From Rhodoferax sp. (GTDB lineage Bacteria; Pseudomonadota; Gammaproteobacteria; Burkholderiales; Burkholderiaceae_C), in assembly GCF_025354435.1 (NCBI RefSeq), contig NZ_JANXMU010000052.1, positions 1 through 64,000 on the forward strand: a stretch of DNA of 64,000 nucleotides, read 5' to 3'. Shown piece by piece: positions 16,532 to 24,822 of this stretch. Under the pieces are notes generated by a model. The model saw nothing but the letters and a program-made list of their open reading frames with translations, did not search any database and was not told where the DNA came from. Position 1 is the stretch's first letter. Each line of letters begins with the position of its first letter. The position numbers and the translations under genes are program-made.

Positions 16532-17126
16532 CTTTCTGTCAGCCCTGCTGGTCTTGCTGATCGTCACCGACCCGCTGGGCAACGTGCCCATCGTGCTCAG
16601 CCTGCTGCGCAACACGCCCAAAGAGCGGCGCTTCTGGGTCATTACCCGGGAGTGCCTGTTTGCGTTAGGGATCCTGCTGGTGTTCATGCTGGTCGGCGAC
16701 CGGCTGCTGCACGTCATGCACCTCACCGATGCTTCGCTGGAAATTGCAGGCGGCGTGATCCTGTTTTTGATTGCCATGGGCATGGCTTTCCCGAATATGG
16801 GCGTGGGCTTTTCCGGCCCGGAGGAAGAGGCCGAGCCCATGCTGGTGCCGCTGGCAATTCCGATGATCGCCGGGCCGTCTTCCCTGGCCACCGTTCTGCT
16901 GCTGGCCTCGCGCCAGCCCGAGCGCATGCTGAGCTGGGCCGGGGCCATCACCCTGAGCATGGTGGTGGTGTGGGTGGTGCTGCTGTCGGCCAATGGGCTG
17001 GCGCGGCGCATCGGCAAATCCGGCCTGATCGCGCTGGAGCGCCTGATGGGTTTGCTGCTGGCCGCCATGGCGGTGCAGATGCTGATTTCGGGCTTGCGTA
17101 ACGCATTTCCGATCATTGGGGCATAG
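16521..17126 (+). CDS. MarC-family integral membrane protein
   Basis: 201-residue protein with about six membrane helices, of the MarC/UPF0056 family: LLIVTDPLGNVPIVL near the N-terminus, LFLIAMGMAFP, then IPMIAGPSSLATVLLL, and LLAAMAVQMLISGL at the end. The MarC family has no proven substrate; early links to multiple antibiotic resistance were not upheld. Its 11-base overlap with arginase suggests co-expression and a possible part in moving a product of arginine breakdown, which is inference. Confidence 0.85.
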   Translation: MQHDFLSALLVLLIVTDPLGNVPIVLSLLRNTPKERRFWVITRECLFALGILLVFMLVGDRLLHVMHLTDASLEIAGGVILFLIAMGMAFPNMGVGFSGPEEEAEPMLVPLAIPMIAGPSSLATVLLLASRQPERMLSWAGAITLSMVVVWVVLLSANGLARRIGKSGLIALERLMGLLLAAMAVQMLISGLRNAFPIIGA

Positions 17127-17138
17127 GTCAAAATTACG

Positions 17139-17168
17139 AAATTAATCACTAGTTGGTTTGATTAATTT
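17139..17168. promoter_or_regulatory. candidate operator upstream of putA
   Basis: Perfect 9-bp inverted repeat AAATTAATC (17139-17147) / GATTAATTT (17160-17168) with a 12-base spacer, in an AT-rich island about 70 bases before the putA start. PutA here lacks its own DNA-binding domain, so an external regulator is needed; one of the nearby Lrp proteins is a candidate. Confidence 0.45.
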
Positions 17169-17235
17169 GGTGAGATTGTTTTGTTTTAACCCGGCAAACT
17201 AGCGGTTATTGCAGTCACCCACCAGGAAATCCACC

Positions 17236-20217
17236 ATGCGTTTGCCCACCCCTTACCGGTCCGAGTCCGAAACCGTTGCCCACCGCCTTGCCGCCTTGTC
17301 GGGCGCGCTGGATTGGGGTGTGGCCAGCGCCCCCGCGCGCCCCTGGGTGCAGGCCGTGCGCGACAACCCGCCGCCGTTCTGGGCCATGGAAAGCCTGCTG
17401 CGCGAATACCCCATTTCCAGCGCCGAGGGCCTGGCCCTGATGCGCCTGGCCGAAGCCCTGCTGCGCGTGCCCGATGCCGAAACGGCGATTGCCCTGACGG
17501 CCGACCAACTGGGCCGCGCCGACTTTGACGGCATGGACGAAACCGGCGCCGCGTCGGTACTGGGCCGCTCCACCCTGGCCAAGCTGTCCAGCAGCGCCAT
17601 TGCCCTGTCGAAAAAATTCCTGCCCGAAGCCGAAGCCCCCCAGGGCCTGCTGACCAAGCTGGGCGCCAAGACCGTGGTCGCCGCCACCGTGCGCGCCGTG
17701 CAGCTCCTGGGCCGCCAGTTCGTGCTGGGCCAGACCATTGGCGACGCCATGGACGAAGCCGCCTCGGCCCGCAAAAAGCAGCCCCAGCTCACCTACAGTT
17801 ACGACATGCTGGGCGAGGGCGCGCGTACCGATGCCGATGCACTGCACTACCTGCAAAGCTACAAGAGCGCTATTGAAGCAATAGCTTCCCGTGCAGACAA
17901 GACAGGCGCGACCGAGAAAAATGATGGTATTTCCATCAAGCTCAGCGCCCTGCACCCGCGCTACGAATGGACCCAGCGCCAGCGCGTGCTGACCGAGTTG
18001 GTGCCCCGCGTCTGGGCCCTGTGCGAGCAAGCTGCCCATGCCAACATCAACCTGACCATCGATGCTGAAGAGGTGGACCGTCTGGAGCTGTCGCTCGACG
18101 TGTTTGAAGCCCTGGCCGCGCTGGTGGCCAAGCACCAGCCCCAGTGGCGCGGCTTCGGTCTGGCCATGCAGGCCTACCAAACCCGGGCGCTGGAACTCAT
18201 CGAGCACATCGCCAGCATCGGCCGCAAATACAAGCTGCGCCTGATGTGTCGCCTGGTCAAGGGCGCGTACTGGGATTCGGAAATCAAGCGTGCCCAAGAG
18301 CTCGGTCTGCAGCACTACCCCGTGTTCACCCATAAGCACCATACCGACGTGTCCTACCTAGCCTGCGCCAAGGCCCTGCTGGACGCGCCTGATGCCATCT
18401 ACCCCCAGTTCGCTACGCACAACGCGGCCACCATCGCCGCCATCCTGCACCTGGCCGCCAAGAGCGGCAACCCGTTCGAACTGCAGCGCCTGCACGGCAT
18501 GGGCGAGGGCGTGTACCGCGAGGTGCTGAAGAACCCGTTGATCGGCTGCCGCGTCTACGCCCCGGTGGGCAAGCACCGCGATCTGCTGGCCTACCTGGTA
18601 CGCCGCCTGCTGGAAAACGGCGCGAACTCGTCCTTCGTGCACCAGCTGGCCGACGAGTCGGTGGGCATGGAAGAAATTCTGGTCTCGCCCCTGCGCCTGG
18701 AGCCGCAATCGGCCTTTCTGCTGCCGCCCGTGCTGTTTGGCGCAGGCCGCAAAAACAGCGCCGGGCTGGACCTGGAGGTCGCCACCCAGCGCGCCGCACT
18801 GCAAACCGCCTATGACGCACTGGTGGTTCCCAATGTGCCAGAGTTCGATGCCAAATTGGCCTCTAGCGCATACACTACCAGCGCTAGTAGCTATAAAGTT
18901 TGGAGCAAAACGCCCACTGCCCAGCGTGCCGCCCTGCTGCGCCAAAGCGCCGACTTGCTGGAACACCAGATGCCCCGCTTCTGCGCCATCCTGGTCAACG
19001 AAGCCTTCAAGACCTGGGGCGATGCCGTCTCCGAAGTGCGCGAGGCCGTGGACTTCTTGCGCTTCTACGCCGATGAGGCCGAACGCATCATGGCCCCGGT
19101 CGCGCTGCCCGGCCCTACCGGCGAAACCAACGAGCTGCGGCTGACCGCCCGCGGCGTGTGGGTCTGCATCAGCCCGTGGAACTTCCCGCTGGCCATCTTC
19201 ATGGGCCAGGTGGCTGCGGCCCTGGCCACCGGCAACACCGTGCTGGCGAAGCCCGCCGAGCAAACCCCGTTTGTCGCCCTGGAAGCCGTGCGCCTGCTGC
19301 ACGCCGCCGGTGTGCCCGAGGGCGCGGTGCAGCTGCTGCACGGCCCCGGCGAAACCGTGGGCGCGGCCCTGGTGGCCCTGCCCGGCATTGCGGGCGTGGT
19401 GTTCACCGGCTCCACGCCGGTAGCCCGCCACATCAACCGCGCCCTGGCGGCCAAGGACGGCCCCATCATCCCGCTGATCGCCGAGACCGGCGGCATCAAC
19501 GCCATGCTGGTGGACAGCACCGCCCTGCCCGAGCAGGTGGTGGATGCCGTGGTGCAAAGCGCCTTCCGCAGCGCAGGCCAGCGCTGCTCGGCCCTGCGCC
19601 TGCTGTGTGTGCACGAAGCGATTGCCGACCACGTGATAGAGATGGTGCAAGGCGCGGCCAAAGAGCTGGTGCTGGGCAACACCGCAGACTGGGCCACCGA
19701 CGTGGGCCCAGTCATCGACAAAGAAGCTTTCGACGGCATCCAAAAGCACATTCTGCGCCTGCATTCCACGGCAAAAGCACTGCTGGCGCCAGTTCCTCCT
19801 GCACAAGATGCTACTAACTTGATAGCGCCGCAAGCCTTCGAGCTGAACCAGGTGGCCGACGTGGCGCAGGAAATCTTCGGTCCGGTGCTGCACATCGTGC
19901 GCTGGTCGGGCGATCCGCAAGCCGTGATCGAGCAGATCAACGCGCTGGGCTACGGCCTCACGCTGGGCATCCAGACCCGTATCGACAGCCGCGCCCACGC
20001 CCTGGCTGCCGCCGCGCATATCGGCAACGTCTACATCAACCGCAACATCATCGGCGCGGTGGTCGGCGTGCAGCCCTTCGGCGGCGAAGGCCTGAGCGGC
20101 ACCGGCCCCAAGGCAGGCGGCCCGAACTACCTGGTGCGCTTTTGCGCCGAGCAGACGCTGACGGTGAACACCACGGCCGCGGGCGGCAACGCGGCGCTGC
20201 TGGCGGCGATGCCTTGA
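17236..20217 (+). CDS. putA: bifunctional proline dehydrogenase / L-glutamate gamma-semialdehyde dehydrogenase PutA
   Basis: 993-residue membrane-associated flavoenzyme that oxidises proline to P5C and then to glutamate. The proline dehydrogenase domain includes SIKLSALHPRYEW and RLVKGAYWDSEIKRAQELG; the aldehyde dehydrogenase domain has FTGSTPVARHI, E750 in IAETGGIN and catalytic C784 in GQRCSALR. The N-terminus lacks a ribbon-helix-helix domain, so this is the type without repressor function. AGGAAA precedes the ATG at 17236. Three repeat B copies are read in frame: codons ~211-232, ~539-555 (the interdomain linker) and ~847-864. It completes arginine -> ornithine -> proline -> glutamate. 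Confidence 0.95.
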   Translation: MRLPTPYRSESETVAHRLAALSGALDWGVASAPARPWVQAVRDNPPPFWAMESLLREYPISSAEGLALMRLAEALLRVPDAETAIALTADQLGRADFDGMDETGAASVLGRSTLAKLSSSAIALSKKFLPEAEAPQGLLTKLGAKTVVAATVRAVQLLGRQFVLGQTIGDAMDEAASARKKQPQLTYSYDMLGEGARTDADALHYLQSYKSAIEAIASRADKTGATEKNDGISIKLSALHPRYEWTQRQRVLTELVPRVWALCEQAAHANINLTIDAEEVDRLELSLDVFEALAALVAKHQPQWRGFGLAMQAYQTRALELIEHIASIGRKYKLRLMCRLVKGAYWDSEIKRAQELGLQHYPVFTHKHHTDVSYLACAKALLDAPDAIYPQFATHNAATIAAILHLAAKSGNPFELQRLHGMGEGVYREVLKNPLIGCRVYAPVGKHRDLLAYLVRRLLENGANSSFVHQLADESVGMEEILVSPLRLEPQSAFLLPPVLFGAGRKNSAGLDLEVATQRAALQTAYDALVVPNVPEFDAKLASSAYTTSASSYKVWSKTPTAQRAALLRQSADLLEHQMPRFCAILVNEAFKTWGDAVSEVREAVDFLRFYADEAERIMAPVALPGPTGETNELRLTARGVWVCISPWNFPLAIFMGQVAAALATGNTVLAKPAEQTPFVALEAVRLLHAAGVPEGAVQLLHGPGETVGAALVALPGIAGVVFTGSTPVARHINRALAAKDGPIIPLIAETGGINAMLVDSTALPEQVVDAVVQSAFRSAGQRCSALRLLCVHEAIADHVIEMVQGAAKELVLGNTADWATDVGPVIDKEAFDGIQKHILRLHSTAKALLAPVPPAQDATNLIAPQAFELNQVADVAQEIFGPVLHIVRWSGDPQAVIEQINALGYGLTLGIQTRIDSRAHALAAAAHIGNVYINRNIIGAVVGVQPFGGEGLSGTGPKAGGPNYLVRFCAEQTLTVNTTAAGGNAALLAAMP
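17868..17930 (-). repeat. repeat B copy 3, inside putA (diverged)
   Basis: CGCTATTGAAGCAATAGCTT, then GTGCAG and GGCGCGACCGAGAAAAATGA, follow the family order in reverse orientation with several mismatches. It is in frame as codons ~211-232, just before the conserved SIKLSALHPRY block. Confidence 0.5.
18852..18899 (+). repeat. repeat B copy 4, inside putA
   Basis: AAATTGGCCTCTAGCGCATA is identical over 20 bases to the intergenic copy at 41386-41442, and GCGCTAGTAGCTAT completes the element. It is in frame and encodes a Ser/Ala/Tyr-rich stretch in the linker between the two catalytic domains. Confidence 0.8.
19774..19826 (+). repeat. repeat B copy 5, inside putA
   Basis: CCTGCACAAGATGCTACTAA and CTTGATAG match the 3' half of the 41386 copy, preceded by a diverged CTGCTGGCGC. 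It is in frame, codons ~847-864, in a loop before the conserved EIFGPVLHIVRW strand of the aldehyde dehydrogenase domain. Confidence 0.6.
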
Positions 20218-20223
20218 GGCTTG

Positions 20224-20277
20224 CTATTGAATAAATAGCTGCTGGCGTATAAGGAACATACGCTGGCAGGCTATTTG
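20224..20277 (-). repeat. repeat B copy 6, downstream of putA
   Basis: CTATTGAATAAATAGCTGCT and ACATACGCTGGCAGGCTATT, in reverse orientation, directly after the putA stop. Complementary segments allow a hairpin and T-runs follow, so it may also serve as the putA terminator. Confidence 0.7.
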
Positions 20278-20572
20278 TTCTTTTTTTTGCATCACTGCGC
20301 AGCCCCGGGCTGCATTGCTTTGCGTCTTTCGCCAAGCACCTTCGGATCGGTCTGGAACAACCGATGCGACATGCAAGGACCACCACCCGTGCCCTGGTGG
20401 CCGATCTACATGGAAAAGGTTTCCATGCATCCCTGCCACTATGGGGGCATGGTTTTAGATTTTGTTGTCTGATGACGTACATCATAACCAAAAAATAAAG
20501 CATTTTGTAATCCAGATTTACCCGTGCCCTGCAAACCTTAAGTGTTGCGTAGGGTAAAGATTCTGAAATTCG
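20278..20572. other. intergenic region between putA and the polygalacturonase gene
   Basis: No convincing gene. It holds a near-perfect 12-bp dyad TGACGTACATCA at 20473-20484 centred on GTAC, the general form of a GntR-type operator, about 90 bases upstream of the promoter at 20573. GC content falls toward the promoter. The rest shows nothing I can assign. Confidence 0.35.
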
Positions 20573-20601
20573 TTGACATCGCCAAGGTGGCTCCATTAAA
20601 T
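20573..20601 (+). promoter_or_regulatory. sigma-70 promoter of the polygalacturonase-like gene
   Basis: Perfect -35 hexamer TTGACA (20573-20578), 17-base spacer, -10 TTAAAT (20596-20601). Transcription would begin near 20608, leaving a ~170-base leader. Right after the -10 is GGTCAGAC...GTTAGAC, a near-repeat that could bind a regulator. Confidence 0.65.
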
Positions 20602-20776
20602 TAGTGGTCAGACGTTAGACAACTATAAGGAGACTTCCACCCCCGCATGGACCATCGCGGCGGTTCTTGGCCGCCCGTTCTATGGCCGAGCCCCTTTTCG
20701 GCGTGCTCGGTCCCCCGTTGGAAGTCTTCCTCCCAGCGGGTTTTGCAAACCCCTTTGTTTTTGACAGGCATTCGCT

Positions 20777-22768
20777 ATGAACACCAAACCCACGCCTTCC
20801 GCGCTGCAGTCCGCCATTGGCAACAGTTTTGCAACTCCTGCGGGCATCCAACGCCGCACCTTCCTAGAACGTACCGGCCTGGTTTTCGGCGGCCTGGCCA
20901 TGGGCCAGCTCGTCGGCTGTGGTGGTGGCAATGGCGATTGGGACCCTATCTGGGGCACCAGTGGTGCCGCTGACCGGATCGAGAAAGCCTTGGCCGCGGT
21001 CACCCAAAACATGTTTCCCAAGCGGGATTTCTCGGTGGTGGATTACGGCGCGCAGACCTGTGCGGTGGTGTCGGCCCCCAACCCCTACACCGATGCCAGC
21101 AAATCGCCCACCAGTGCAGGCGCGGACACCACGGCGGCGGTCGGTGCATTCGATGCGCGACCGGCCTTTTTGGCGGCGATCCAGGCTTGCAACGCCAGCG
21201 GCGGCGGGCGTGTCGTGGTGCCATCGGGCAACTGGTACTGTGCGGGCCCCATCGTGCTGCTCAGCAATGTGAACTTTCACCTGAGCGCCAACTGCACCAT
21301 CTATTTCAGCCCCATCCCCAGCGATTACGCCAAAGATGGCCCGGTGGATTGCCAGAGCAACGGCAAGCTGTACTACACCCGCTGGCAGGCCAATGACTGC
21401 CTGAACTACGGCTCGCCCGTGTACGCCTACCAGCAAACCAACATCGCCCTCACCGGCGAAGGTAACACTTCCATCCTGAACGGGCAGGCCATGACACCGT
21501 TTGTCGGCAGCGGCAATACCAGCACCTGCTGGTGGACGTACAAGGGCAATACCGGCGTGTACGGCGTGGTGGGTTCGGCCACCCCTTCGCAGGCCTATAG
21601 CAATCCGCGCAATGTGGATCTGCGCACCAAGGTGCCAGGCATCGATGCCACCTTGTACACCCTGCTGACCAACCCCGTCACGCCCTGGCAGCAGGATCAG
21701 AATTACCTGCCTGCGCTGTCCAAGGCGGGTGTGCCGGTGGCCCAGCGCATTTTTGGCCTGGGCCACTTCCTGCGCCCCTGCATGGTCGAGTTCATAGGCT
21801 GCACCAATGTGCTGATGGACAGCTACCAAACCCGCAACACGCCTTTCTGGCAGCACCACCCGGTGGGCTGTACCAACGTGGCGATCCGCAACGTGCTGGT
21901 CGACAGCATTGGCCCCAACAACGACGGCTTTGACCCCGATGCCTGCAATACCGTGCTGTGCGACAAGATGGTGTTCAACACCGGGGACGACTGCATCGCC
22001 ATTAAGTCCGGCAAAAACCTGGACACCGAATACGGCCCGGCCCGCAACCACCTGATCCAGAACTGCACCATGAACAGCGGCCACGGCGGCATCACGCTGG
22101 GCAGCGAAATGGGTGCCGGGATTGAGAAAATCTACGCCCGCAACCTGGTGATGCTGAACGAGAACTGGGCCACTAACGCCTTGAACATCGCCATCCGCAT
22201 CAAGACCAATATGAACCGCGGCGGCTATGTGAAGGACTTCTACGTCAACGGCGTGAGCTTGCCCAACGGCGTGAGCCTGAGCGGCGCAGGCTACGGCAGC
22301 TCTTTGCTGGTGGGCAGCCCCATCAACGCCAGCGTGCCCATTGGCGTGGCGACCACCGCCAGCTCCAACCCGTCGGCCTCGCAGGGCGGCATCATCACTT
22401 TTGACTGCGACTACCAGTCCAGCAAGGACGCGATCCGCACGCGCCCCGCGCTGGTGCAGAACGTCAATATCTCCAATGTAAAGGTGGGCAATGTCACGCT
22501 GAATGGCCAGACGGCCTCGTGCTTCCAGGCCATCGTCGCCCAGGGCCCGGTGGCGTTTGACTACAACGGCAGCCTGCCGGTACCCGCCGTGCCTGCGATC
22601 ACCGGCGTGACCATCACCGACTGCGATTTCGGCACTCCAGCATCTGCGGGTCCGGCTTCGGCCACAGCCGCGGGACCGATCTACGCGTACAACGTGCACG
22701 ACATCGTGCTCAAGAACGTCACCATTGCCGGGGTCGTCAACAATCGCACCGTGTCCGACGCGCGCTGA
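20777..22768 (+). CDS. Tat-exported glycoside hydrolase family 28 (polygalacturonase-like) lipoprotein
   Basis: 663-residue pectinase-type enzyme. The N-terminus carries a twin-arginine motif (QRRTFLERTG), a hydrophobic stretch and a lipobox-like LVGCGGG, so export by Tat and lipid anchoring are likely. The right-handed beta-helix of GH28 is shown by the motif series NDGFDPDAC (~381), NTGDDCIAIKSG (~400), GHGGITLGSEMG (~434) and RIKTN (~473), which carries the catalytic Asp residues. ~150 extra residues precede the usual core. The substrate is probably a galacturonan or related uronide. No pectate transporter or uronate pathway gene is adjacent. Confidence 0.85.
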   Translation: MNTKPTPSALQSAIGNSFATPAGIQRRTFLERTGLVFGGLAMGQLVGCGGGNGDWDPIWGTSGAADRIEKALAAVTQNMFPKRDFSVVDYGAQTCAVVSAPNPYTDASKSPTSAGADTTAAVGAFDARPAFLAAIQACNASGGGRVVVPSGNWYCAGPIVLLSNVNFHLSANCTIYFSPIPSDYAKDGPVDCQSNGKLYYTRWQANDCLNYGSPVYAYQQTNIALTGEGNTSILNGQAMTPFVGSGNTSTCWWTYKGNTGVYGVVGSATPSQAYSNPRNVDLRTKVPGIDATLYTLLTNPVTPWQQDQNYLPALSKAGVPVAQRIFGLGHFLRPCMVEFIGCTNVLMDSYQTRNTPFWQHHPVGCTNVAIRNVLVDSIGPNNDGFDPDACNTVLCDKMVFNTGDDCIAIKSGKNLDTEYGPARNHLIQNCTMNSGHGGITLGSEMGAGIEKIYARNLVMLNENWATNALNIAIRIKTNMNRGGYVKDFYVNGVSLPNGVSLSGAGYGSSLLVGSPINASVPIGVATTASSNPSASQGGIITFDCDYQSSKDAIRTRPALVQNVNISNVKVGNVTLNGQTASCFQAIVAQGPVAFDYNGSLPVPAVPAITGVTITDCDFGTPASAGPASATAAGPIYAYNVHDIVLKNVTIAGVVNNRTVSDAR

Positions 22769-22890
22769 TGCCGCGTGCCAGCGGAGGGCGGCCATGCCCC
22801 GTCCGCTGGCATGGGCCGGCGCGCAGCAGGCAAAATGCGGGCTCCCCGCCGCACACCGTCGATGTTGCACCGCAAGAGGCGGGGGATGCC

Positions 22891-23430
22891 ATGCCCAAAA
22901 TCGTCCTCTTCAACAAACCCTTCAACGTCCTCACCCAGTTCCGGCCCGATGGCGACCGGCCGACGCTGGCGCAGTTCATCACCGACCCCAGCCTGCGCGT
23001 GGCGGGGCGGCTGGACCGCGATTCGGAAGGCCTGCTGCTGCTGACCGACGACGGCGTGCTGAATGCGCGCATCACCCAGCCCCAGGAAAAGCAGTTCAAA
23101 ACCTACCGGGTCCAGGTAGACGGCACACCCACCGAGGCGGCATTGCAGGCGCTACGCCAGGGCGTGCTGCTCAACGACGGCATGACCCTGCCCGCCGAGG
23201 CGGTGCAGATCGACGAACCGCCCGGCCTGTGGCCGCGCACACCGCCGGTACGCTACCGCGCGCACCTGCCCACCGCGTGGCTGGAGATACGTATCTGCGA
23301 AGGGCGCAACCGCCAGGTGCGGCGTATGACGGCGGCCGTGGGTTTGCCAACGCTGCGGCTGGTGCGGGTGCAGATCGGCTCCTTTACGCTGGGCGATTTG
23401 CCGCCGGGCGCGTGGCGGCTGGCAGCGTAA
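22891..23430 (+). CDS. rluE: RsuA/RluE-family rRNA pseudouridine synthase
   Basis: 179-residue pseudouridine synthase without an S4 domain, as in RluE (pseudouridine 2457 of 23S rRNA). Motifs: LFNKPFNVLTQF, catalytic Asp in GRLDRDSEGLLLLT (~45), and the RsuA-type EGRNRQVRRMTAAVGLPTLRL near the C-terminus. The ATG at 22891 gives the family N-terminus MPKIVLFNKP; a longer frame from 22768 starts inside the preceding stop region. GAGGCGGGGG serves as ribosome site. RluE fits length and motifs best, but other small RsuA members are possible. Confidence 0.87.
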   Translation: MPKIVLFNKPFNVLTQFRPDGDRPTLAQFITDPSLRVAGRLDRDSEGLLLLTDDGVLNARITQPQEKQFKTYRVQVDGTPTEAALQALRQGVLLNDGMTLPAEAVQIDEPPGLWPRTPPVRYRAHLPTAWLEIRICEGRNRQVRRMTAAVGLPTLRLVRVQIGSFTLGDLPPGAWRLAA

Positions 23431-23461
23431 CAATTCGCTTCTGTTGCCCCTGGGAATTTAT

Positions 23462-23517
23462 ATAAAAAGTGCCTATAGCGTATATTTGGTATACGCTAGT
23501 AGCTATCTATTTTGTAG
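23462..23517 (+). repeat. repeat B copy 7
   Basis: GTGCCTATAGCGTATATT, then ATACGCTAGTAGCTATCTAT and TTTGTAG: a complete copy between rluE and the patatin gene. An open frame from 23469 passes through it, but the real patatin start is downstream. Confidence 0.78.
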
Positions 23518-23615
23518 TGATGCCGGTGTCGGGCCTCTTTGCGCGGTGGACATCCCTGCCGCCAAACCCACCTCTATACTGCATTGCAACATGGCTTTGC
23601 CTGAAAGGTTTTAAC

Positions 23616-24800
23616 GTGGCTTCTTCCTCCGCTTCCGCTGCTTCCAAAAAGGCCTTGCCCGGCCCGCACCACGAACAATGCGCCCTGGTGCTGCAAGGCG
23701 GGGGCGCGCTGGGGGCCTACCAGGCGGGGGTCTATGAGGCACTGGAAGAAAACAGCATTTGCCCCGAATGGGTCGCGGGCGTGTCGATTGGCGCTATCAA
23801 CGCAGCCATCATCGCGGGCAACCCCAAGCACCTGCGGGTACCGCGCCTGAAGGAATTTTGGGAGGGCGTGTCGTCGCAGCTGGTGGCCCCGGCCCCACCT
23901 GCCGACTGGGGCATCCAGGCGCGCGAGTTTTTCAACGAATCCAGCGCGGCCATGGTGTCGATGCTGGGCACGCCGGGTTTCTTCAAGCCCCGTGTGCCAG
24001 CCGCCCAGTACCAGCCCCAGGGCACATTGGCGGCCTTGGGCATTTACGACACCGAACCGCTGCGCGCCACGCTGCTCAAGCTGGTGGACTTTGACCGCAT
24101 CAACCGCCACTGCCCGGACGGCAATGTGCGGCTGTCGGTGGGCGCGGTCAACGTGACCAGCGGCAACTTCGCCTACTTTGATTCGGCCAACCGCCTGCAC
24201 ACCAAGCCGCTAGGGCCGCAGCACATCATGGCCAGCGGCGCGCTGCCACCGGGTTTTTCGCCGGTAGAGGTGGACGGCGAGTTCTACTGGGACGGCGGTC
24301 TGGTGTCCAACACCCCGCTGCAGTACGTGATCGACCAGCCCGCCGCCGAAGACATGCTGGTGTTCCAGGTGGATTTGTTCAGTGCCCAGGGCCACATGCC
24401 GCGCAACCTGAGCGAAGTGGCCGAGCGGGGCAAGGACATCCAGTTTGCCAGCCGCACCCGCTTCAACACCGACCAGGTGGCGGCGCAGCAAAAGCTCTCC
24501 AACGCCGCCCAAAAGCTGGCCGCCAAGCTGCCACCCGAATTTGCCAACGACCCTGATTTGAAGAAGCTGCTGAACGCCGGATCGGCCTCCGCCGTGACCA
24601 TCGTGCACCTGATCCACCGCAGCAAGCACTTTGAAACCCAGTCCAAAGACTACGAGTTCTCGCGCGCCACGGTGCGTGAGCATTGGGCCGCCGGACGCGC
24701 CGACGTAGAGCGCAGCCTGGCCGACCCGCGCTGGCTCAACCGCCACCGCCCACCCGCGGGCGTGAACGTGCTGGACTTGACCAAGCCCGAGAAGCACTGA
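23616..24800 (+). CDS. patatin-like phospholipase
   Basis: 394-residue serine lipid acyl hydrolase of the patatin family. The oxyanion loop GGGALGAYQAGVYEAL is at ~28, nucleophile S57 in GVSIGAINAA, and the dyad Asp (~226) in YWDGGLVSNTPL. Family proteins also carry the long C-terminal helical region seen here (HLIHRSKHFETQSKDYEFS). The start is GTG at 23616 with AAAGG 8 bases upstream; an earlier ATG at 23469 lies in repeat B and would add a spurious hydrophobic leader. It may act in membrane lipid or storage-polymer metabolism; the substrate cannot be told. Confidence 0.85.
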   Translation: MASSSASAASKKALPGPHHEQCALVLQGGGALGAYQAGVYEALEENSICPEWVAGVSIGAINAAIIAGNPKHLRVPRLKEFWEGVSSQLVAPAPPADWGIQAREFFNESSAAMVSMLGTPGFFKPRVPAAQYQPQGTLAALGIYDTEPLRATLLKLVDFDRINRHCPDGNVRLSVGAVNVTSGNFAYFDSANRLHTKPLGPQHIMASGALPPGFSPVEVDGEFYWDGGLVSNTPLQYVIDQPAAEDMLVFQVDLFSAQGHMPRNLSEVAERGKDIQFASRTRFNTDQVAAQQKLSNAAQKLAAKLPPEFANDPDLKKLLNAGSASAVTIVHLIHRSKHFETQSKDYEFSRATVREHWAAGRADVERSLADPRWLNRHRPPAGVNVLDLTKPEKH

Positions 24801-24822
24801 GGCCGTCGGTTTAGGCCCGGTT

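Noticed and set aside
20647-20973. Separate small gene upstream of the polygalacturonase gene
   Set aside because: It overlaps the real gene in another frame, and its amino-acid make-up is that of a shadow frame; only a short leader peptide remains possible.
23469-23615. N-terminal extension of the patatin protein with a hydrophobic leader
   Set aside because: The codons are repeat B sequence; the GTG at 23616 with a good ribosome site matches the family start.
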